From an uncultured bacterium (GTDB lineage: Bacteria; Bacteroidota; Bacteroidia; Bacteroidales; CAIXTV01), in the NCBI GenBank assembly GCA_903922465.1, contig CAIXTV010000150.1, positions 1-41,339 on the forward strand: DNA of 41,339 bases. Direction: 5' to 3'. The position numbers and the translations under genes are program-made. This document shows, piece by piece, positions 34,747-41,339 of the stretch; position 1 is the stretch's first letter; every line of letters starts with the position of its first letter. Under the pieces are notes generated by a model, which ran no database searches, was not told the DNA's origin, and saw only the letters and a program-made list of their open reading frames with translations.

Positions 34747-37401
34747 ATGAAAAAGAAGATAAGCATCAATCTAACACTTCTCGTCATGCTGTTTCTTTTT
34801 AAACAGTTAAACGGACAAGGATTCACTACAAAAGGTAATGATTTCTGGTTGGGATTTATGGAAAACTATCTTGGCGACGACACCGCACACACCGACAGAA
34901 TGAAAATTTATGTCACTACAGATTTTCTTCCGGCATCGGGTACGGTTTCAGTTCCTTTGGGTGCATGGTCTCAAAATTTCAATATTCCACCCAATTCAAC
35001 TGTAGAAATAATCATCCCCACTCCTATTGCCATGTGTACTTCAACCGATGCTATTGAAAACAAAGGCATACACATAACAACAGATAATTCGGTTTCAGTA
35101 TATCAGTTAAATTATGTACAATACACTTCTGATGCAAATATCAATATCCCTACATCTTCCTTAGGGAAAAAATATAGAATAACAACCTATCAGCCTTCTT
35201 CAGCAAGTTCTGCTTGGACTGAAGTTTCGATATCGGAACTTCTTGTGGTTGCAGCATATAATAATACAGTAATTCGAATTACACCAAAATGTAACACTCA
35301 AGGAGGTCATGGGGCCAATATTCCTTTCACCATAACGCTGAATCAAGGCGAAGTTTATCAGGTTAAATCAACCCCTTCATCAGCCTATAGTCTTACGGGT
35401 TCACTAATTGAAATTGACACAACAGCAACTGACAATTGCAAAACCTTTGCTGTCTTTTCGGGCAACCAATGCGCCTTTGTACCGGGCGATTCGTGTTGTT
35501 GCAATCATATTTGTGAGCAGATGATGCCCATCAATTCATGGGGAAAACAATATGTAACGGTTCCCCTCAAAACAAGAGTTAGTGATGTTTTCAGAATAGT
35601 GGGGCAACAAAATGGCACTATTTTCACTATCAATGGCGGACTACCACACGGATTGAATGCTGGCAATTATTACGAAGAAGATATTTCAACTGCAAGCTTC
35701 ATCGATTCGAATTATCCTATATCAGTTGCTCAGTTTAGTAAGAGTGCAGGAACTGATGGCAATGTTAATTCCGATCCGTTTATGATTATGATTAACCCAT
35801 TGGAACAAACAATTAAAAGAATTGTGTTTAATTCATTTGTCACTCCAATCATTTCATCGTATTATGTAAATATTATTTCCAGAACTGGATTTACTAACCT
35901 TGTAAGTCTTGATGGCTCAAATATTTCATCTTCATTTCTGACGGTTCCTGGCAATCCATTTTATTCTTATGCACAGATAACCATTTCACAGGGAAATCAT
36001 ATATTACAATCCGATAGCGGCATTATTGCTAATGTCTATGGATATGGATGGTACGAAACTTATGGATATATAGCAGGAGCTACTGTGAAAAATCTGGAAA
36101 TAAGTTATAGCATTATTACCCCCACCGATACCTTACAGTATTATGATCTTGTCGATACCATTTGTAGAAATACCCCTCTTACTTTTACTGCCACGTTTAA
36201 TCAATATATCACAGATTATTTCTGGAGGTTTGGAGATGGATCCCCTATCATTCACGGGCAAACTGTAACTCATACCTATGTTAATCCTGGAAGTTATCCC
36301 ATCACCTATTATTATCAAAAAATAGGTGCTTGTGGTTTAGATTCAATTGTTTGGACCATTAATGTTAAGTGTTGCAATAATCCACCCATAATTAATGGTA
36401 CGACACCCCTTTGCCTAAACGTTCAGACTACTATTTCAGATATCAGTGTCTTTAATCCTAATGCAAGCTATTCGTGGAATTTTAACGGAGGTGTTGTTGT
36501 TTCAGGAAACGGGCAGGGTCCTTATCAGGTGTATTGGAATAACTCAGGAATTGACACCGTCAAATTATACGTTTCTGAACCAGGTTGCTCAACCGATTCA
36601 ACGACTTTTGTAATTGAGATAAATCCTATCCCAACTTCCACCTTTACACTGATATCCCCACTATGTTTCGGAGCGGAAACTCCCATTACCTATACAGGAA
36701 ACAGTCCCACAAGCGCAACTTATATTTGGGGTTTTGATGGTGGACATATTGTTTCAGGAAGTGGTCAGGGGCCGTATGTTGTTTCATGGTTGAATGCGGG
36801 CTTACATTATGTAAGCCTCACAGTGAATAATGCAGGATGTTCTTCAACATCTAGCGATTCTATAAGAATATTCCCACCTCCTATTCCACTATTTACAGCA
36901 AATCCTCAAACATCATTTATCGAAAATCCATTAATTAATTTTCTTGATCACTCGCTAAACACATCCATTTGGTGGTGGAACTTCGGGGACATTTCTTCTG
37001 GAATTGATAATTCCTCAAGTTTGTCATCGCCTTCACATTCCTTTTTCAATCAAGGAACTTACACTGTTTGGCTCACGGCTACAAGTCCTGATGGATGTAT
37101 TGATTCGACTTCAACTGATGTACATTTAATTGATTTTAATTCTTTATATATTCCAAATGCATTCACTCCAAACGAAAATGGACTTAATGATATTTTCAAA
37201 CCCTATGGCAATGGATTAGATTATACTTTATTTATCTTCGACCGATGGGGTGAACAACTTTTCAAAGGCAAGAATCAGGGTTGGGATGGAACTTATAATG
37301 GAAAAATGGTGCAACAGGACATTTATGTATGGAGTTTAATTTACTCCTTTAATCAAACAGACACAGAAACCACATATGGAAAAGTTACCTTAATAAAATA
37401 A
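34747..37401 (+). CDS. IgGFc-binding-like/PKD protein with T9SS type B C-terminus
   Basis: This 884-residue exported protein has a signal peptide (ending LNGQ). A large N-terminal domain (~25-440) resembles the IgGFc-binding protein N-terminal domain, with G-N-D-F-W-L-G-F, I-H-I-T-T-D-N-S-V-S-V-Y and V-A-A-Y-N-N-T-V-I-R-I-T. PKD-type domains follow (~465-790), for example Y-F-W-R-F-G-D-G-S-P and WWWNFGD. It ends in a gliding-motility-associated (CHU_C, type B) domain, I-P-N-A-F-T-P-N-E-N-G-L-N-D...W-D-G-T-Y-N-G. Type B cargo is exported by T9SS and often stays at the surface. Cys-rich CCCNHIC (about residue 250) could form disulfides. It shares PKD units with the next protein. Confidence 0.85.
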   Translation: MKKKISINLTLLVMLFLFKQLNGQGFTTKGNDFWLGFMENYLGDDTAHTDRMKIYVTTDFLPASGTVSVPLGAWSQNFNIPPNSTVEIIIPTPIAMCTSTDAIENKGIHITTDNSVSVYQLNYVQYTSDANINIPTSSLGKKYRITTYQPSSASSAWTEVSISELLVVAAYNNTVIRITPKCNTQGGHGANIPFTITLNQGEVYQVKSTPSSAYSLTGSLIEIDTTATDNCKTFAVFSGNQCAFVPGDSCCCNHICEQMMPINSWGKQYVTVPLKTRVSDVFRIVGQQNGTIFTINGGLPHGLNAGNYYEEDISTASFIDSNYPISVAQFSKSAGTDGNVNSDPFMIMINPLEQTIKRIVFNSFVTPIISSYYVNIISRTGFTNLVSLDGSNISSSFLTVPGNPFYSYAQITISQGNHILQSDSGIIANVYGYGWYETYGYIAGATVKNLEISYSIITPTDTLQYYDLVDTICRNTPLTFTATFNQYITDYFWRFGDGSPIIHGQTVTHTYVNPGSYPITYYYQKIGACGLDSIVWTINVKCCNNPPIINGTTPLCLNVQTTISDISVFNPNASYSWNFNGGVVVSGNGQGPYQVYWNNSGIDTVKLYVSEPGCSTDSTTFVIEINPIPTSTFTLISPLCFGAETPITYTGNSPTSATYIWGFDGGHIVSGSGQGPYVVSWLNAGLHYVSLTVNNAGCSSTSSDSIRIFPPPIPLFTANPQTSFIENPLINFLDHSLNTSIWWWNFGDISSGIDNSSSLSSPSHSFFNQGTYTVWLTATSPDGCIDSTSTDVHLIDFNSLYIPNAFTPNENGLNDIFKPYGNGLDYTLFIFDRWGEQLFKGKNQGWDGTYNGKMVQQDIYVWSLIYSFNQTDTETTYGKVTLIK

Positions 37402-37434
37402 TGTAATTTCAATAATTAATAAAACAAGCATATT

Positions 37435-40422
37435 ATGAAAAGAGCTTATATACTATTTATTTTTTCGATGCTTTTAAGCATATACATCAAAGCACAAACC
37501 AACATCATGGTGTATTCTGAAGATTTTGAAACTGGCGCAACAGGCGTACAAATGAATGCAACTGGCAATGGAACAAACACAGGTTCGAACATGTGGGTTA
37601 TTAATAATTCATATACCGGCACACCATTATATCCTAACACAACAAATCAGAGTGTTACGGCAGGAGGGAATATTTCTTTTGCGCCCTATAGCAAATACCT
37701 TCATATTTATGATCAAGCGGGTGGTGTTACAAGTTGTAATTATAATCCAACAAATGCTTCCGATAGATTTGTTATTCTTACAAATGGGTTTTGCACCCTG
37801 GGTATGTCGGATGTGAAACTTACTTTTTTCTATTTATGTCAAGGCTCTCCAACTGCTTACGCTGAAATATATTACAGCATAAACAATGGGGCATGGGTTT
37901 CAACGGGAACTCAATATAGCAATCAGACAGTTTGGCAATATACGATACTTCAAAATCCTGCTTTTAACAATGTAACCAATATTAGGTTTGGTATAAAATG
38001 GGTAAATGATGCGGGAGCATTACCTGGCAACATGTCATTTGGAATTGATGACATCTTCATTACAGGTTTTTTCGACAATTTCGTCACCAACTTTAATGTT
38101 GTAATCGATTCAATTACCCCTAATCCCATTTGCCAGAATTTCAATCCAACTATTTTTTATCATCTTACCAATTCTATTTGTGGAAACGGTTTCTTTGAAT
38201 TTCAATTATCAAATAGCGCAGGATCATTTGCAAGCCCAGTCAGTTTAGGGATTTATAATATGAGCAATTCGTTTATGAATGTCACTTTCCCGTGGACAAC
38301 AATTCCGGCGAACACTCCACCCGGGAGTTGTTATAAGATTCGAATACACTATTATTATACTGATTACGCTTTGAATTTCTATAGTAATATGACTCCTTGT
38401 TTTACTGTAGAGCAATGTCCGAATACCATTACAACCCGACAACCTGTTGTTACGATGGGTTTAGATTCCTTATGTATAGGAAGTGTGATTGACATACCAT
38501 TTTATTCGACTGGAGTCTTTCAAGCTGGGAACAATTACATTGCGCAACTCTCCGATTCTAGCGGATTCTTTTCGAGCAATCTTAACATATTAGGCTCCTC
38601 CCCCGATAATGCAACATACGATCCTCTTTTAGGGTCATCGCCAGGTTCAGTATCTGGATTGGTAAACGAAAACAATCAGCCGATACCAGATGGATGTAAC
38701 TATTATGTTCGAATTGTTTCAACAAATCCGGTTGCAATTGGAGTTCAGTGGGGCCCATTTTGCATTAAACATTGCGACATTGAAACCAATCATAAATTAG
38801 ACCTTCATGCCTGTCTTTCATCAACTCAGGGCTACGACACTACAGTGTATGCCAATATTCATTACTATGATTCATCTGCCACTGCTTCGGTTTATAATCC
38901 TGCAAATAATCAATTTATGCTTGAAGTTCACAGCTCAACAAATTTTGCTGTGATTCCTCCTCTTGGAGGATTAGGTAGCATAACTGCAGTTAGCGACACC
39001 AGCCTGCATATACATGTTCCTAATGCTACACAATTGAATACCCTTGGTCTTGCTCCCGGTTTATATTATTTACGTATTAAAGCCACCAATTCAAACCACC
39101 CATGGGATGTAAATGGCACACTTATCCGATTGCTGATTGGTGCGCCTGCCGATAATCTTTACATTTGGCAAGACCCGCCTGATTCAATCTTATGCGTGGG
39201 TGATGCTATTTACTTTTATCCTATTCCTTACAATGCAGGAGCACCCATGAATTCGACCTATCAATGGTTTTTAAATAATGCCCTTTTCTCTACTGATGCT
39301 GGCATTGGGATTCTTTTCAATGGGGCAGGAACATACAATTTGGTGGTTCAGGAAACTAATTATGGCTGCGTTGGTCCTTTGATACCAAATGATGTCACCT
39401 TGCATGTTCTAGCACCACCCACTGCTACGATTATTGGCCCACTTCAGGTTTGCAAGGGCGATACTATTTATTATCATGTAAACTTCAATCCTAATATATA
39501 CTACGAATGGAATTGCACAGGGGGGAGCATTATTGATACTGCCAACAATGAATTGTATATTCGATTTGATACTGCCGGCATTTATAATCTTGATCTTCTA
39601 TGTCTGAATAAATGTGGACAGGCAGTAGGTCATAGAAATATTATTGTTTCGGAACATCCTGATCCTACATTTACTTTTCTGCCTGCAATTTCCTGCACAG
39701 GCGATAGTGTTATTATAAATTACACCGGCACATCCACCACTCCTTTAGTGTTTAGTTGGAACTTTGACGGAGGAACGGCAACACCAGGAGGAAACAGCCC
39801 GGGGCCGCATAGCGTGATTTGGAATTCTCCGGGGCAGTACTCAATAATTCTTGATATTTCAAAGTATTCGTGTCATTCGAAGGACACAAATAATGTTACG
39901 GTTACCCAAACTCCCACTTCTCAGTTTACGGTTGACGTTCCGCTATGCCTAGGGGACACTTCACTTGTCACCTACACTGGCAACGCCCCTACTGATGCAG
40001 TATATTTATGGAATTTCGGGGGTGCTACAATAATTTCTGGCTCAGGACAGGGGCCTTATGTGATTTTGTTTCCTGACTCTGGGACTTATGTAGTTAGCTT
40101 GAGCGTTACTCAAAATACATGCATTTCAACCAATACTGTTAATTCGATTACCGTTAAAAGCTGTGAAATACCCGAAATATTTATTCCTAACATCTTCACT
40201 CCTAACGGAGATGGCCAAAATGATGTTTTTTATATCTTAGGCTTAGATGGCTATGTTCAATCGAAATTACAAATTTATAATCGTTGGGGAAATCTGGTTT
40301 TTGAGAATAGCAATTATCTGAATAATTGGGATGGAGGAGGATGCCCTGATGGGGTATATTATTATATATTAACCTTAAAAGACGGAACTTCTTTTAATGG
40401 CACTCTTACTTTAATCAGATAA
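37435..40422 (+). CDS. Large PKD-repeat protein with T9SS type B C-terminus
   Basis: This 995-residue secreted protein starts with a signal peptide (ending IKAQ). A jelly-roll-like N-terminal domain (~25-210) with EDFETGATG and F-G-I-D-D-I-F-I-T-G is common in Bacteroidota extracellular proteins. Several Ig/PKD-like modules follow, including paired units with W-N-F-D-G-G and SGSGQGPYV. It ends in a CHU_C/type B domain: I-P-N-I-F-T-P-N-G-D-G-Q-N-D...Y-N-R-W-G-N-L-V-F-E, W-D-G-G and D-G-V-Y-Y-Y. It is the last gene of the operon, 33 nt after the IgGFc-like gene; a terminator lies ~85 nt downstream. An adhesin or matrix role is inferred; no catalytic domain is visible. Confidence 0.85.
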   Translation: MKRAYILFIFSMLLSIYIKAQTNIMVYSEDFETGATGVQMNATGNGTNTGSNMWVINNSYTGTPLYPNTTNQSVTAGGNISFAPYSKYLHIYDQAGGVTSCNYNPTNASDRFVILTNGFCTLGMSDVKLTFFYLCQGSPTAYAEIYYSINNGAWVSTGTQYSNQTVWQYTILQNPAFNNVTNIRFGIKWVNDAGALPGNMSFGIDDIFITGFFDNFVTNFNVVIDSITPNPICQNFNPTIFYHLTNSICGNGFFEFQLSNSAGSFASPVSLGIYNMSNSFMNVTFPWTTIPANTPPGSCYKIRIHYYYTDYALNFYSNMTPCFTVEQCPNTITTRQPVVTMGLDSLCIGSVIDIPFYSTGVFQAGNNYIAQLSDSSGFFSSNLNILGSSPDNATYDPLLGSSPGSVSGLVNENNQPIPDGCNYYVRIVSTNPVAIGVQWGPFCIKHCDIETNHKLDLHACLSSTQGYDTTVYANIHYYDSSATASVYNPANNQFMLEVHSSTNFAVIPPLGGLGSITAVSDTSLHIHVPNATQLNTLGLAPGLYYLRIKATNSNHPWDVNGTLIRLLIGAPADNLYIWQDPPDSILCVGDAIYFYPIPYNAGAPMNSTYQWFLNNALFSTDAGIGILFNGAGTYNLVVQETNYGCVGPLIPNDVTLHVLAPPTATIIGPLQVCKGDTIYYHVNFNPNIYYEWNCTGGSIIDTANNELYIRFDTAGIYNLDLLCLNKCGQAVGHRNIIVSEHPDPTFTFLPAISCTGDSVIINYTGTSTTPLVFSWNFDGGTATPGGNSPGPHSVIWNSPGQYSIILDISKYSCHSKDTNNVTVTQTPTSQFTVDVPLCLGDTSLVTYTGNAPTDAVYLWNFGGATIISGSGQGPYVILFPDSGTYVVSLSVTQNTCISTNTVNSITVKSCEIPEIFIPNIFTPNGDGQNDVFYILGLDGYVQSKLQIYNRWGNLVFENSNYLNNWDGGGCPDGVYYYILTLKDGTSFNGTLTLIR

Positions 40423-40468
40423 AATTTTGTGATTAAGTGATTTGAAAAAGCTATAACGCAAAGGAATT

Positions 40469-40500
40469 AGGCTGTTAGGCTGAAGACTGTTAGACTGAAG
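40469..40500. repeat. TTAGGCTGAAGG-family repeat, third location
   Basis: TTAGGCTGTTAGGCTGAAG followed by ACTGTTAGACTGAAGG belongs to the same word family seen at 256-285 and 900-932. It stands between the operon end and the terminator. Confidence 0.5.
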
Positions 40501-40507
40501 GAAAAGA

Positions 40508-40536
40508 AAAAAGGCTTGCCGGTGGCAAGCCTTTTT
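40508..40536 (+). terminator. Strong bidirectional rho-independent terminator
   Basis: AAAAAGGCTTGCC (40508-40520) pairs perfectly with GGCAAGCCTTTTT (40524-40536) across a 3-nt loop. It ends the 34336-40422 operon and could also stop transcripts coming from the right. Confidence 0.85.
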
Positions 40537-40830
40537 CGTTTATTATTTGATGTTAGAACAAGGATTTTTGATTTAAGAAATTTAGGTGGTTGGGGGAGTT
40601 GGAGATAGTTAGGAAATTTATTTTTTGATGAGTTTACAAGTGAGACGGATGATTTTGGTATCATCGGTGGTGATGTTTGTTTGTGAGAAGCTATTGTTTA
40701 AGCACAGCATTTTGCCTTATTAGGTTTTTGATGAAATTTTGCTTTCAAATGGTAAAAAAAACATGTTTTTCGTTATGCCGAGGAGTAATATAGTATAAAA
40801 TAAGTTTGTTTGTCACAGTGATTGGTTGAA

Positions 40831-41095
40831 TCATAGTGTAAAAGGAGTTTCTTTATCCTTATGAACCGGAAATTCATAGTGTAAAAGGAGTTTCTTTATC
40901 GTTATGAACCGGAAAGTCATAGTGTAAAAGGAGTTTCTTTATCGTCATGAACCGAAAAGTCATAGTGTAAAAGGAGTTTCTTTATCCTTATGAACCGAAA
41001 AGTCATAGTGTAAAAGGAGTTTCTTTATCGTTATGAATCGGAAATTCATAGTGTAAAAGGAGTTTCTTTATCGTTGTGAACCGGAGAGTCATACT
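40831..41095. repeat. 43-bp tandem repeat array, 6 full units plus a partial
   Basis: TCATAGTGTAAAAGGAGTTT starts at 40831, 40874, 40917, 40960, 41003 and 41046, exactly 43 bp apart; a partial TCATA follows at 41089. Units are nearly identical, differing at a few sites (CCTTATGA/CGTTATGA/CGTCATGA; ACCGGAAAT/ACCGAAAAG). TCATA at the unit start can pair with TATGA further on, so each unit may fold. 43 is not a multiple of 3 and no gene covers it. It lies between two convergent genes. Confidence 0.9.
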
Positions 41096-41110
41096 TAATT
41101 ACGTAGGGAT

Positions 41111-41339
41111 TCAGAGGATAACCACCATTTTTTTTCTCGTCAACAAAACCTGCTTTTCATCCAAAACAGAAACAAAATACATCCCATTGGAAAGTCCGTT
41201 TAGTTCAATAGAAATATTCTTTTCTGGAGTAAGGATGATGTGTTCCTTTAATTTGCGTCCGCTCACATCACTAATAATAATTTTAGATTGAGAAGCGAGC
41301 AAATTGGGTGGACTAAGGGTCAAATGTGTTTTTGCAGGA
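41111..41339 (-). CDS. T9SS type A sorting domain protein, C-terminal part (runs off the right edge)
   Basis: The minus-strand frame is open from the window edge to a TGA at 41111-41113. The visible 75 residues match a Por/T9SS type A C-terminal sorting domain: a strand with I-I-I-S-D-V-S-G-R-K-L, then N-I-S-I-E-L-N-G-L-S-N-G-M-Y-F-V-S-V, then a basic end (TRKKMVVIL). The domain directs export through the outer membrane and is usually removed and exchanged for A-LPS. The catalytic or binding part of the protein is outside the window. A TTG at 41323 is not the start, since the frame continues upstream. Confidence 0.85.
   Translation of the reverse strand, partial: PAKTHLTLSPPNLLASQSKIIISDVSGRKLKEHIILTPEKNISIELNGLSNGMYFVSVLDEKQVLLTRKKMVVIL

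Noticed and set aside
40831-41088. Six tiny genes each with an AAAAGGAG ribosome site and ATGAACCG start
   Set aside because: The 43-bp period shifts frame in every unit, Bacteroidota do not rely on such sites, and the units look like a non-coding tandem repeat.

Overview
The window is a piece of a Bacteroidota (Bacteroidetes) chromosome, probably from a free-living or uncultured lineage. The signs are AT-rich intergenic DNA, a SecA of about 1,090 residues with the insertions usual in this phylum, TAnnTTTG-type -7 promoter elements, no Shine-Dalgarno sequences, type IX secretion (T9SS) sorting domains of both type A and type B, a DUF5686 outer-membrane protein, and Reg_prop/Y_Y_Y sensor architecture. 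I cannot place it below phylum from sequence alone.

Layout. 1-864: molybdenum cofactor genes on the minus strand (partial MOSC protein, moaC). 1611-6425: secA and a nucleoside:H+ symporter. 6603-9371: two unrecognised genes around a divergent intergenic region that holds a degenerate 41-bp tandem array. 9396-10694: an MNT-HEPN toxin-antitoxin-like pair between two copies of a ~93-bp direct repeat, with the HEPN gene broken by an in-frame TAA. 10726-13116: GNAT, DUF2156 protein and SDR on the plus strand. 13118-15836: a TPR protein and a secreted permuted-papain (YiiX-like) hydrolase, divergently transcribed. 16050-17318: a radical SAM/SPASM maturase followed 6 nt later by a 68-residue peptide gene whose tail carries aromatic-x-x motifs; this looks like a minimal RiPP (cyclophane/triceptide-like) cluster and is the best candidate for an undescribed system. 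17550-21068: a 1,172-residue lipoprotein receptor joining a 14-blade Reg_prop sensor to an adenylate cyclase. 21225-21881: a second 41-bp tandem array, a terminator and tRNA-Val.

22031-25550: a minus-strand operon ade-lpxK-punA, combining purine salvage and lipid A synthesis. The phosphorylase carries Asp where the human enzyme has Asn243. 25783-28527: DUF5686 protein and a small Smr protein. 28598-32446: a T9SS-secreted GH85 endo-beta-N-acetylglucosaminidase and a second adenylate cyclase (TPR sensor). 33056-33882: an unknown gene, possibly frameshifted. 34336-40422: a three-gene secretion operon ending in two very large T9SS type B proteins. 40508-41339: a strong terminator, a third tandem array (43-bp unit) and the 3' end of a T9SS type A gene.

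Working together: nucleoside uptake, nucleoside phosphorolysis and adenine deamination form a scattered purine-salvage route. Two cyclases with almost the same catalytic domain but different sensors suggest cAMP signalling. GH85, IgGFc-binding-like and PKD proteins form a T9SS-delivered surface and secreted set. Intergenic regions are rich in small repeats, including three arrays with 41-43-bp units and several dispersed palindromic or short motifs.
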